From JAXHMM01 sp964528445 (GTDB lineage: Bacteria; Bacteroidota; Rhodothermia; Balneolales; Balneolaceae), in assembly GCA_964528445.1 (NCBI GenBank), contig CAZGSL010000005.1, forward strand, positions 21,009 to 85,008: a stretch of 64,000 bases of DNA. The letters are read 5' to 3'. The notes beneath the pieces are model-generated. The model was not told where the DNA came from, made no database searches, and saw only the letters and a program-made list of their open reading frames with translations. A program made the position numbers and the translations under genes. Positions 9,501 through 16,575 of this stretch are shown here, one piece after another. Every line of letters begins with the position of its first letter. The stretch's first letter is position 1.

Positions 9501-9759
9501 GCTGGCCCGGGAATTCGTGAACCGGGTTCAGAACATGCGCAAGGAGGCCGATTTTGAGGTGGTCGACCGCATCCGGATCGGTTTTGAAGGCTCCGATAAG
9601 GTGGAGGAGGCGGTGGAATCGATGAAGGACTACATATCCAGCGAGACCCTGGCGGAGAGTATTTCCGCCGGAAGCCTGGAGGTGTCGGATTTTGTCAAAA
9701 CATGGGAAATCGGTGAGAAGGAATGCACCATTTCCATAAAAAGAAATCCCAATAAATAA
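6586..9759 (+). CDS. ileS: Isoleucyl-tRNA synthetase, type-2-like, with GIHH signature
   Basis: This 1057-residue class I synthetase charges tRNA-Ile with isoleucine. The Rossmann core carries the first signature at residues 57-60, which reads GIHH instead of HxGH, and KMSKS near residue 601. The CP1 editing domain is present, with TTTPWT near 226 and the conserved HIAPAFGADD near 325. GWDTHGLPVE is typical of type-2-like (eukaryote-like) enzymes. The anticodon-binding domain and a C-terminal extension complete the usual length. The swap of the first and third HIGH residues is the alteration reported for mupirocin hyper-resistant IleRS2. A DksA-like gene follows nine bases downstream. Confidence 0.97.
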   Translation: MSKQFEEVKQLNFSKLEMETLKWWKERDIFRKSLTTRKEGIPFNFYEGPPTANGKPGIHHVMSRTVKDMFCRYKTLKGYRVERKAGWDTHGLPVEIEVEKELGLESREQVAEYGMKEYNEKCRSSVLKYKDLWDRLTDRMAYWVDLDDPYVTFDNDYIESVWWAFKTLYEKGLVYQGYKIQWYSPGSGTVLSSHEVSLGYEEIQDPSIFVKFPVDGEEDTYFLAWTTTPWTVISNMALAVHPGLEYVKIKLSEGGRTEYYILAEECLEEVIDHEFEIVERYTGKDLGGTTYEPIFDYPRRKHEKSEAWRVILADYVTTDEGTGVVHIAPAFGADDYDHAIEKGIPLYNPIDRDGRFMEEIEEFAGEWFKDADKGIARAIKEKNLMYKHETYVHNYPFDWRKGTPLMQYPVESWFIRTTEVKDKMVTYNGQINWKPPSTGTGRFGTWLENNVDWAISRQRYWGTPIPLWVSDKDPTHIECIGSVEELRKKADLAEDEEIDLHRPEIDEITWQGPHGGTMRRIPDLLDVWFDSGSMPFAQWHYPFENKDRFKESFPADFIAEGVDQTRGWFYTLHALGTMLFDQPAYRNVVSNGLVLDENGEKMSKSKGNTVEPFEVIQKYGADTVRWYMMSNSSPWENLRFSEEGLKETQRKFFNTLVNTYSFFAMYANIDEFTYSGTPIPVGDRPEMDRWVISRSNSTVKQVDEYLDEYEPTKAAREIEDFVEELSNWYVRRNRRRFWKEGKSLDKTGAYQTLYECLLDLSKLISPIAPFLGEWLFQRLNEVTQEDEESVHISFYPTVEETAIDKSLEKRMNLARRISSMVLSLRNKIEINVRQPLSRIILPIDKEENRQAVESMKDIILDEVNVKEIEFVDDDSGIVRKSAKPNFPALGKKLGEKMKALTPRVKELTTEEITEYEQSGSIELDLGEHGKVRLGSGDLEVSRTGLEGWSVETEGGLSVALDTELSPELEREGLAREFVNRVQNMRKEADFEVVDRIRIGFEGSDKVEEAVESMKDYISSETLAESISAGSLEVSDFVKTWEIGEKECTISIKRNPNK

Positions 9760-9768
9760 GGTGAGAAT

Positions 9769-10164
9769 ATGGCTACCTCGAAAGATGAGAAACGGGTTTC
9801 CCCCTACTCGGATGAGGAACTGGAATATTTCCGGGACATTATCATAAAGAAACGGGACGAGGCGGAGAAGGAGCTGGAATCGCTCCAGAACTCGCTGCGC
9901 GACAGCATGGAGAACGCCTCCGACGAATCGGCCTACTCCTTCCACATGGCCGATGCCGGTACGGAGGCGCAGGAACGGGAGAAGACCTATATGCTGTACA
10001 ACAGGACCCGTAAATTCATAAAGTACCTCGACGGGGCACTGGAGCGTATCGACAACAAAACCTACGGGGTTTGCAAGGTGACGGGGAAAAAGATCTCAAA
10101 AGGCCGCCTGGAGGCGGTTCCCCACACCCAGCTCAGCATCGAAGCGAAATTGAAACGCCGATAG
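9769..10164 (+). CDS. TraR/DksA-family protein without the zinc cysteines
   Basis: This 131-residue protein has the DksA layout: an N-terminal helical hairpin (coiled coil, residues 20-95) with acidic residues at the tip (DESAYSFHMADAGTEAQERE), then a C-terminal finger region. DksA proteins enter the RNA polymerase secondary channel and modulate initiation with ppGpp. In the finger only one of the four usual zinc cysteines is present (YGVCKVTGKKISKGRL; the later pair is replaced by SIEAK), as in many Bacteroidota members. It lies between ileS and lspA on the same strand with gaps of 9 and 16 bases, so the three are likely co-transcribed. Confidence 0.85.
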   Translation: MATSKDEKRVSPYSDEELEYFRDIIIKKRDEAEKELESLQNSLRDSMENASDESAYSFHMADAGTEAQEREKTYMLYNRTRKFIKYLDGALERIDNKTYGVCKVTGKKISKGRLEAVPHTQLSIEAKLKRR

Positions 10165-10180
10165 GACCGGGAGCAGACGG

Positions 10181-10765
10181 GTGGACTCCGAGATCAGCAA
10201 ATCCGGAAAGTACTATCTCCTCGGCGTGCCGGCTGCGGTCGTGGTGGCAGCGGACCAGATCACCAAGTATGTGGTCCGGATCTCGCCGGAGCTTCAGCAC
10301 TGGGAGATCATACCGGGAATCCTCGCCTTTCACTATACCCAGAACCCCGGCATGGCCCTCGGCATGGAGTGGGCCTCTACCCCGGTCATCAGCATCATCG
10401 CCATCGTGGCCACCCTGGGCATACTCATCTATATACTGAAAACGATACACCGGGCGAGTCCCGGCTACCTGGCCTGCATGGGACTGGTGCTGGGGGGCGC
10501 CTTCGGGAACATCATCGACCGGCTGGTAATGGCCCGGCTGGAATCGTACGGGGGAATACTGGAGGGGCACGTAGTTGATTTTATCCATTTTACCATGATC
10601 ACCCCCGACTGGGTCCCCTATTTCGGGGGGAGTCCCGTGTTCCCCTACATCTTCAACGTGGCGGACATGGCGATCAGCATGGCCATTATCACCCTGCTTG
10701 TTTTCCACAACCGCCTGCTGAATCCGGAAGAGGCGGAGGAGGAGAGAGAGGTGCCTACTCCTTGA
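10181..10765 (+). CDS. lspA: Lipoprotein signal peptidase (signal peptidase II)
   Basis: This 194-residue inner-membrane aspartyl protease cleaves the signal peptide of diacylglyceryl-modified prolipoproteins. Four membrane segments are visible (about 9-28, 66-86, 94-112 and 157-176). The conserved motifs NPGMALGM, GGAFGNIIDRL (catalytic Asp) and FNVADMAIS (second catalytic Asp) are all present. The start is GTG at 10181, 16 bases after the DksA-like gene. The 3' end overlaps the convergent ribBA stop region by 11 bases, so no terminator separates the two genes. Confidence 0.95.
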   Translation: MDSEISKSGKYYLLGVPAAVVVAADQITKYVVRISPELQHWEIIPGILAFHYTQNPGMALGMEWASTPVISIIAIVATLGILIYILKTIHRASPGYLACMGLVLGGAFGNIIDRLVMARLESYGGILEGHVVDFIHFTMITPDWVPYFGGSPVFPYIFNVADMAISMAIITLLVFHNRLLNPEEAEEEREVPTP

Positions 10766-12017
10766 TAATGCTTTCGAGGAACTCCGGATCGTGCGGATCC
10801 ATGTCCTCCAGTTTCAGATCATGGCCCAGCTTGTCTCTTTTGGTTTTCAGGTAGCGGGCGTTTTCCGGGTAGGCTCCCACCTCCAAAGGCACCCGTTCGA
10901 CCATTTCCAGGCCGAAACTCTTCAGGCCCACCCGCTTGACCGGGTTGTTGGTCATCAGGCGCAGCTTGCTTACGCCGAGCGACCGCAGGATCTGCGCTCC
11001 CACCCCGTAGTCGCGGTGGTCGGGCTTGAATCCGAGCGCTTCGTTGGCCTCGACGGTATCCATGCCTTCCTCCTGCAGCTTGTAGGCCTTCAGCTTGTTC
11101 ACCAGCCCGATGCCCCGGCCCTCCTGGTTCATGTAGAGCACCACGCCGCGGCCCTCTTTCTCCACCCGGAGCAGAGCCTGGTGGAGCTGCTCGCCGCAGT
11201 CGCACCGCTTGGAACCGAAGATGTCGCCCGTCATGCAGGAGGAGTGGACCCGGACCAGCACCGGCTCGTCTTCCTCCCACGTTCCCTTGGTAAGGGCCAG
11301 ATGATGGTCGCCGGTCAGCCGTTCCTCGAAGGCGTGAAGATCGAAGTCGCCGTAGATCGTGGGCAGGTTGACCTGCACGATCTTGCGAACCAGCGACTCG
11401 TTCTGCATCCGGTAGGCGATGAGGTCCTTGATGGTAATAAGCTTCATGCCGAACTCTTCGGCGATCTCGACCAGGTCGGGGATCCGGGCCATCTCCCCGT
11501 TGTCTTTCATGATTTCGCAGATGATGCCCGCCGGCCTCAGTCCCGCGAGCCGCGCGAGGTCAATGGCCGCCTCCGTATGGCCGGCGCGCCGCAGCACGCC
11601 CCCCTCGGTTCCGATCAGCGGGAAGATGTGTCCCGGCCGGCGAAACTGCCCGGGCCGGGCGTCATCCTGTATCAGCTCGCGAATGGTATTGGCCCGGTCG
11701 GACGCGGAAATTCCGGTGGTGGTCAGCTCCTTATGGTCGACCGAAACGGTGAAGGCCGCCTCGTCGGGATCGGCGCCGTCGTTCACCATATAGTCAAGGT
11801 CCAGCGAGTAGGCCTTCTGCCGGGTGATGGGCACGCAGATCAGCCCCCGTCCGTATTTGGCCATCAGGTTGACGGCTTCGGAAGTGACTTTCTCGGCCGC
11901 CATGACGAAGTCGCCTTCGTTCTCGCGGTCCTCGTCGTCAACGACGATAACGATACGTCCCTCTTTAATGTCCTCGACGGCGGCTTCTATGGAGTCAAAT
12001 GGGTCGGAGCCGGGCAT
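10755..12017 (-). CDS. ribBA: Bifunctional DHBP synthase / GTP cyclohydrolase II
   Basis: This 420-residue fusion catalyses two entry steps of riboflavin synthesis. The N-terminal half makes 3,4-dihydroxy-2-butanone 4-phosphate from ribulose 5-phosphate (DDEDRENEGD near 27 and the C-terminal HTEAAIDL segment). The C-terminal half opens GTP (RVHSSCMTGD, zinc cysteines in KRCDCGEQ, and MNQEGRGIGL near 298). Both active sites look intact and the length is normal. It follows yajC by 14 bases on the same strand, so the two probably share the promoter upstream of yajC. Confidence 0.97.
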   Translation of the reverse strand: MPGSDPFDSIEAAVEDIKEGRIVIVVDDEDRENEGDFVMAAEKVTSEAVNLMAKYGRGLICVPITRQKAYSLDLDYMVNDGADPDEAAFTVSVDHKELTTTGISASDRANTIRELIQDDARPGQFRRPGHIFPLIGTEGGVLRRAGHTEAAIDLARLAGLRPAGIICEIMKDNGEMARIPDLVEIAEEFGMKLITIKDLIAYRMQNESLVRKIVQVNLPTIYGDFDLHAFEERLTGDHHLALTKGTWEEDEPVLVRVHSSCMTGDIFGSKRCDCGEQLHQALLRVEKEGRGVVLYMNQEGRGIGLVNKLKAYKLQEEGMDTVEANEALGFKPDHRDYGVGAQILRSLGVSKLRLMTNNPVKRVGLKSFGLEMVERVPLEVGAYPENARYLKTKRDKLGHDLKLEDMDPHDPEFLESIIKE

Positions 12018-12031
12018 GTGATGGGAATCTG

Positions 12032-12343
12032 CTAATTATCGTTCTGCTTGGGATTGACGTCGGTAATGGAATTCTTCATAAAACGCGCTTTCACGTCCTT
12101 GTCAATTTCGGCCAGGACCGAATCGTCTTCAACAGAGGTGACCTTCGCGACCATTCCGCCGGACGTTACGATCTTGTCTCCCTTTTCCATGTTGGAGACC
12201 TTCTCCTGGATCTCTTTCTGGCGCTGGCTCTGCGGGCGGATGATAAACCAGTAGAAGATGAGAAAGATGGCCGCCATAAAAATGAGGCTGGTCCAGCCGG
12301 AGCCTTCCTGGCCGGCCATAAACAACAGTGCTGTATCAAACAT
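12032..12343 (-). CDS. yajC: Preprotein translocase subunit YajC
   Basis: This 103-residue protein has a single N-terminal membrane helix (about 18-36, FMAAIFLIFYWFIIRPQ) and a small soluble C-terminal domain. The sequence IIRPQSQRQKE followed by GDKIVTSGGMVAKV is the YajC signature. It associates with SecDF as an accessory of the Sec translocon. It is the first gene of a likely yajC-ribBA transcription unit with a recognisable promoter about 45-75 bases upstream. Confidence 0.95.
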   Translation of the reverse strand: MFDTALLFMAGQEGSGWTSLIFMAAIFLIFYWFIIRPQSQRQKEIQEKVSNMEKGDKIVTSGGMVAKVTSVEDDSVLAEIDKDVKARFMKNSITDVNPKQNDN

Positions 12344-12385
12344 GAAATGTGTTATTTGGTTTGTATGAACAGTCTCGCAAACGCT

Positions 12386-12417
12386 TAAGATACGATTTTT
12401 GGCACCTTCCTACAATT
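12386..12417 (-). promoter_or_regulatory. Putative yajC-ribBA promoter
   Basis: On the minus strand ATTG (12417-12414), a 20-base spacer and TATCTTAA (12393-12386) resemble the -33/-7 pair of Bacteroidota promoters. The same TATCTTA variant occurs before carA. The predicted start is about 12379, leaving a leader of about 35 nt before yajC. Confidence 0.45.
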
Positions 12418-12502
12418 TGCGGCTCCCGCGGGGCGGCCCGCGCGGCTGAGGGTTCCGGCGCCGTTTCCGCCCGCAATCCCGCCGGCGTCACATCGCGCGT
12501 TC

Positions 12503-14629
12503 TTACGCCCCGGGGTAGAACCGCGTGCCGGAGGAGGCGTGTTCGCCGAGCAGTTCCGCGGGACGGAATCGGTCGCCGTGCCGGCTTTCCAGTCGCTCCA
12601 GCCGGGCCAGGACGGTATCGGCACCCTCGCGGTCCGCAAACCGAAAGGGTCCCCCGAGAAACGGCGGGAAACCCAGCCCCAGTATCGCCCCCAGATCGCC
12701 GTCGCCCGGCGCCTCCAGGATTCCCTCCTGCAGGCAGTGCACCGCCTCGTTGATCATGGCGAGGGACATGCGCCGCTGCACTTTTTCCGGGTCCATCTTC
12801 TCCCGTCCGTCCCCCCCGAAATAGCGATATATTTCGGTGTTCGGCTCCTTCTTCTTCCGTTTTGCCCCTTCCCGTTCGTAGCGGTAGAATCCCTTCCCGT
12901 TCTTCTTCCCCTTGTACCCGTCGTCAAACAGCTCCCGTGGCTTTCGGCTCGGTTCGGCTCCCCGTTCGGCGAACATCGGGTTGAGTACCTCGGTGATATG
13001 TGCGGCCACATCGATGCCCACCTCGTCGAAGAGCGCGGCGGGTCCCACGGGAAAACCGAAATCTTTCATGACGCGGTCGAGCTGTTCGATGGAGATCCCC
13101 TCCTCCAGCAGTTTCAGCGCCTCGTTCATGTAGGGTGCCAGGATCCTCGTAGTATAGAAACCGGGTCCGTCGTTGACCACGATCACGTGCTTGCCCTGGT
13201 CGACGCCCACCTGGCGGGCGGTGGCGGTCACCCACCCGGCGGTCCGTTCCGTTTTAACGATTTCCAGCAGCGGCATCTTGGGGACGGGCGAGAAGTAGTG
13301 CATGCCGATCACCTGCTCCGGCCTGCCGGAGGCTTCCGCGATGTCGGCGATGGGGAGGGAGGAGGTGTTGGAGGCGAAGATGGCGCGGGGAGGAAGCACC
13401 TGCTCGGTCTCACGGAGGATCGACCGCTTCAGCTCGAGGTCCTCAAAAACCGCCTCGATGACCAGGTCGGCATTTTCAAAACCGTCGTACGTCGCGGTCG
13501 CCGTAATGAGTCCGCCGACCCGGTCCCTTTCAAATTCGGAGATGATCCCCTTGCCGGCTTTCTCGTCCAGATCCTCCCATACGGCCCGCTTGCCTTCGGC
13601 CGCCTGCTCGACCGTCTGGTCCTTCAGCAGAACGCGGAAATCGTTGTTGGCGCTTACGTCCGCTATGCCCGATCCCATCAGGCCGGCCCCCAGCACCCCG
13701 ATTTTGTCCACTGCCCGGGCCCGGTCGGCCGAGGGATTTTTCTTGGCGCCCTGCATGCCGAAGAAGAGATTGACCAGGGCTTTGGACTGCGGCGTGGCGG
13801 CCAGCTCGCCGAAAGCAACCGATTCGGCCTCAAGGCCTGCCTCCGTGCCGTTTTTGTAGCCCTCCTCCACGCAGTCGATGATGCGCCCGGGAGCGGGATA
13901 GTTTCCCCGGCTCTCCTTACGGGCGCGTTTGCGGGCCTGGGAAAAGACGATGCGTCGCCCGAGGGGATTCCCCTCCAGCAGCCGCTCCAGTATCCCGCGG
14001 CGGTCTTTCCGGTCGTAGGAGCGGTCCTCCAGCTTGTCCACCGCCCGGATGGCCGCGGTCACCACCGCGTCCCGGTGCGTGAGTTCGTCCGCCAGCCCCA
14101 TTTTGCGGGCCTGACGGGGATAGATGTTCTTGCCGGTCAGCATGTAGGTGAGGGCGTTCTGGAGGCCGATAATACGGGGCAGCCGCTGAGTCCCCCCTCC
14201 CCCCGGCAGCAGTCCCAGCTTGACCTCCGGCTGACCCATTACCGTCTTGGAGTGGTCCGATACCACCCGGTAGTGGCATGCCAGCGCCACCTCCAGTCCC
14301 CCGCCCAGGCAGGCCCCGTGAATAGCGGCGACCACCGGTTTCTCCAGCCGTTCGAGCTGGAGCAGCAGCCGGTTACCGCGCCGGCTCAAATCTTCCACCT
14401 CCCCGGGAGCCTCCTTCTCCTTAAGCATCTCCACGTCGGCCCCGGCGACAAAATTGTCTTTTTTTCCGCTGGTCAGTACCACGCCCCGCACCGAGGAGGC
14501 GGAAAGCTCCTCCATACGTGCGGTGAATTCGGAGATGAGATTCTCGTTGAGGGTGTTCACCTTCTCGCCCGGCTGGTCCAGGGTGATGATGGCGATATCC
14601 CCGCGATACGAAAGGTCCAGGTAGCTCAT
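12503..14629 (-). CDS. fadJ: Fatty-acid oxidation complex alpha subunit (enoyl-CoA hydratase / 3-hydroxyacyl-CoA dehydrogenase)
   Basis: This 708-residue multifunctional enzyme carries out the hydration and NAD-dependent dehydrogenation steps of beta-oxidation. The N-terminal crotonase domain (1-190) contains the oxyanion-hole segment IHGACLGGGLEVALACHYR. A Rossmann segment follows near 310 (GVLGAGLMGSGIA), with the dehydrogenase motifs FASNTSSLPI and GMHYFSPVPKMPLLEIV and a C-terminal 3HCDH domain. It lies 10 bases after the thiolase gene on the same strand. The order thiolase then alpha subunit, and the FadI-type partner, suggest the FadIJ-like rather than FadBA-like branch. Confidence 0.93.
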   Translation of the reverse strand: MSYLDLSYRGDIAIITLDQPGEKVNTLNENLISEFTARMEELSASSVRGVVLTSGKKDNFVAGADVEMLKEKEAPGEVEDLSRRGNRLLLQLERLEKPVVAAIHGACLGGGLEVALACHYRVVSDHSKTVMGQPEVKLGLLPGGGGTQRLPRIIGLQNALTYMLTGKNIYPRQARKMGLADELTHRDAVVTAAIRAVDKLEDRSYDRKDRRGILERLLEGNPLGRRIVFSQARKRARKESRGNYPAPGRIIDCVEEGYKNGTEAGLEAESVAFGELAATPQSKALVNLFFGMQGAKKNPSADRARAVDKIGVLGAGLMGSGIADVSANNDFRVLLKDQTVEQAAEGKRAVWEDLDEKAGKGIISEFERDRVGGLITATATYDGFENADLVIEAVFEDLELKRSILRETEQVLPPRAIFASNTSSLPIADIAEASGRPEQVIGMHYFSPVPKMPLLEIVKTERTAGWVTATARQVGVDQGKHVIVVNDGPGFYTTRILAPYMNEALKLLEEGISIEQLDRVMKDFGFPVGPAALFDEVGIDVAAHITEVLNPMFAERGAEPSRKPRELFDDGYKGKKNGKGFYRYEREGAKRKKKEPNTEIYRYFGGDGREKMDPEKVQRRMSLAMINEAVHCLQEGILEAPGDGDLGAILGLGFPPFLGGPFRFADREGADTVLARLERLESRHGDRFRPAELLGEHASSGTRFYPGA

Positions 14630-14639
14630 GGCGTGGGAT

Positions 14640-15944
14640 TTAATTGGGATAGCGTTCCAGGATGATGGCGTGGCCCTGTCCCCCGGCCGCGCAGGCGGTG
14701 ACCAGCGCCAGGGTGCCGTCCTCTTCCCGGAGCCGGTTGGCGGCGGTGGTCACCAGGCGGACCCCGGTGGCGCCGAAGGGATGGCCCAGGGAGAGCGACC
14801 CGCCCCAGCTGTTGAATTTCTCCATCGGAATTTCGCCCACGGCCCGGTCCCGCCCCAGCTTCTCGCGGGCGAAGGCGTCGGACGAAAGGGCCTTGAGAAC
14901 CGTAAGAATCTGTCCGGCGAACGCCTCGTGAAACTCAAATACATCGATGTCGTCCAGCGTGAGGCCCATCTCGTCCAGTACCCGGGGGGCGGCGTAGGCC
15001 GGCCCCAGCAGGAGCTCGTCTTCCGGGTCCTGGGCCACATAAGCGTAGGAACGCAGGTAAGCTTTCGGACGCACGCCGATCTCCCCGGCGCGGGCTTCGC
15101 TCATGACCAGCGAGGCGGAGGCGCCGTCGGTCAGGAAGGAGGAATTTCCGGCGGTGACGGTGCCGTGGGGCTTGATGAAGGCCGGGCTCAGTTTCTCCAG
15201 CTTCTCCATGGAGGTGTCCTCCCGAAATCCGTTGTCGTGCGTAACCACTTCGAACTCCGGCGGCACGGCGGCGGGGAAGAGCTCCGGATCCAGCTTGCCG
15301 TCCCGGGTCGCCTCGGCCGCCAGGCGGTGGGACCGGAGCGCGTACTCGTCCTGCGCCTCCCGGCCGATTCCAAAACGGGCGGCCATCTTGTCGCAGCTTT
15401 CGCCCATGGTATCCCCGGTCGAAAACTCCTCGATAGCCGGGATTTCGGGAAGCAGGTCCGACGGGCGCAGTCCCTTGAAAAAGGAGAGCCAGTCCGTCAG
15501 CGACTTGTACTTGCGGGCGTCCAGCAGCTTCCGGCGGAATTTCCTGCGGAAACGGATGGGGATATCCGACATGGTCTCCGTCCCCCCCGCCAGCACGATC
15601 TCCGCCTGGCCGCTCCGGATCAGGTTCACGGCGCTGGTAATCGCCTGGTTTGAGGAGATGCAGGCCATGGTCACCGTGTGAGCGGGAACCGTGTCGGGCA
15701 CCCCGGCTCCCAGGGCGGACTCCCGGGCTACGTTGCTGGTGTTGACGTCCTGTATCACCGTCCCCATGATCACCCGGTCGAGATCGGAGGCGTGAACGGG
15801 CGAGCGGCCGATCAGACCCTCGATGGCCATGCGCCCCAGGTCGTAGGCCATCAGGTCCCTGTAGCCGGTTCCGGAACGCTGAAATGGAATGCGTCCGCCG
15901 TCCACGAATACCGCGGTCTGCCGGGGATTGGATGTGTCAGTCAT
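14640..15944 (-). CDS. fadI: Acetyl-CoA C-acyltransferase (3-ketoacyl-CoA thiolase)
   Basis: This 434-residue thiolase cleaves 3-ketoacyl-CoA with CoA to release acetyl-CoA. The nucleophilic cysteine is in TMACISSNQAI (about residue 94), the second active-site segment is HEAFAGQ near 324, and the C-terminal GGSLSLGHPFGATG and TACAAGGQGHA motifs are present. The length and long loop region resemble FadI. It is the first gene of a two-gene beta-oxidation operon. A TTG-N20-CATCTTGA promoter candidate and a double GTTAAC element lie upstream. Confidence 0.94.
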   Translation of the reverse strand: MTDTSNPRQTAVFVDGGRIPFQRSGTGYRDLMAYDLGRMAIEGLIGRSPVHASDLDRVIMGTVIQDVNTSNVARESALGAGVPDTVPAHTVTMACISSNQAITSAVNLIRSGQAEIVLAGGTETMSDIPIRFRRKFRRKLLDARKYKSLTDWLSFFKGLRPSDLLPEIPAIEEFSTGDTMGESCDKMAARFGIGREAQDEYALRSHRLAAEATRDGKLDPELFPAAVPPEFEVVTHDNGFREDTSMEKLEKLSPAFIKPHGTVTAGNSSFLTDGASASLVMSEARAGEIGVRPKAYLRSYAYVAQDPEDELLLGPAYAAPRVLDEMGLTLDDIDVFEFHEAFAGQILTVLKALSSDAFAREKLGRDRAVGEIPMEKFNSWGGSLSLGHPFGATGVRLVTTAANRLREEDGTLALVTACAAGGQGHAIILERYPN

Positions 15945-15998
15945 GGTGAGACGCTTCGGAATTGAAACAGATGGTTGCCGGGGGTACCTGCGCGAAAT

Positions 15999-16050
15999 TC
16001 AAGATGCCTGATTGCCCCGCATTAGTCAAGCAGGAGTTAACATTGTTAAC
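15999..16050 (-). promoter_or_regulatory. Putative fadIJ promoter with GTTAAC-ATT-GTTAAC operator
   Basis: On the minus strand TTG (16029-16027), a 20-base spacer and CATCTTGA (16006-15999) form a weak -33/-7 pair about 55 bases before fadI. Immediately upstream, 16036-16050 reads GTTAAC-ATT-GTTAAC, which is both a direct and an inverted repeat and is bordered by CAGG and CCTG. This looks like a dimeric regulator site placed for control of fadIJ, or of the divergent tRNA-Val. The regulator is unknown. Confidence 0.4.
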
Positions 16051-16099
16051 CTGCGGGGAGTTCACCGGCAGGGAGGGAGAGGAGGGACACCGAAATGGT

Positions 16100-16130
16100 T
16101 TTGCCGGGATTTCAATAGTTCTTATATTTG
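16100..16130 (+). promoter_or_regulatory. Promoter of tRNA-Val (TTTG-N19-TATATTTG)
   Basis: TTTG at 16100-16103 and TATATTTG at 16123-16130 are separated by 19 bases, a textbook match to the Bacteroidota -33/-7 consensus. Transcription would start near 16137, about 37 bases before the mature tRNA. Confidence 0.75.
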
Positions 16131-16173
16131 AGGCTCTTTTTGGGCTCGGCCGGCTGTCCGCCGGCAGGAAACG

Positions 16174-16248
16174 GGGTGGTTAGCTCAGCTGGTTCAGAGC
16201 ACCTGCCTTACAAGCAGGGGGTCACTGGTTCGAATCCAGTACCACCCA
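16174..16248 (+). tRNA. tRNA-Val (anticodon UAC)
   Basis: A full cloverleaf can be drawn. The acceptor stem GGGTGGT (16174-16180) pairs with ACCACCC (16241-16247), with discriminator A at 16248. The D arm reads GCTC...GAGC. The anticodon stem CCTGC/GCAGG closes the loop CTTACAA, with anticodon TAC at 16209-16211. The T arm contains GGTTCGAATCC. CCA is not encoded. A strong promoter lies upstream and a terminator follows 10 bases after the 3' end. Confidence 0.97.
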
Positions 16249-16257
16249 CTCCCCCGC

Positions 16258-16305
16258 AAAGCCCTTGCACGGCAATGTTTTACCGCTGTGCAGGGGCTTT
16301 TTTTT
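16258..16305 (+). terminator. Rho-independent terminator of tRNA-Val
   Basis: AAAGCCCTTGCAC (16258-16270) pairs with GTGCAGGGGCTTT (16288-16300) and the stem runs into a T tract ending at 16305. A 17-base loop separates the arms. Confidence 0.85.
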
Positions 16306-16413
16306 GGCTCTAATCAACGCGATGTAGGATTTGCTATTTATTCCGACATCTTTTCTATTGGGAGTACAGGCATTTGTAGGGAATGGGTATTCAAGGGGAG
16401 GACTCCCCATTAA

Positions 16414-16551
16414 AAATGGGTCCCGTATCGAGAGGAGGCCGATGAGCCTGCCAAGCGTCCCGCCTTTGATGATCATCTGTACGCTGTTAAACGAATGGGA
16501 GACACAACAGGTCAGCTGGTGAACATCATCTCCCAATTCATAACCTGTTAA
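16414..16551 (+). other. Short open fragment ahead of the kinase, possible gene remnant
   Basis: The 247 bases after the tRNA terminator hold no complete gene. One frame stays open from 16414 to a TAA at 16549-16551 and reads like real protein (ending MGDTTGQLVNIISQFITC). It has no start codon with a sensible upstream region. It could be the tail of a lost gene, loosely reminiscent of methyl-accepting protein C-termini. This is a weak call; chance is not excluded. Confidence 0.2.
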
Positions 16552-16575
16552 TTGCTTAGCGAAATTTCCGAAAGC

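Noticed and set aside
12539..14665. A 708-codon plus-strand frame opposite fadJ, and similar long antisense frames (for example 7951-9945 minus opposite ileS)
   Set aside because: Shadow frames of high-GC coding sequence; the sense genes have all expected motifs.
16174..16248. tRNA-Val as an active attB with a downstream attachment repeat
   Set aside because: I could not find a second copy of the tRNA 3' end within the following 5 kb and there is no integrase gene.
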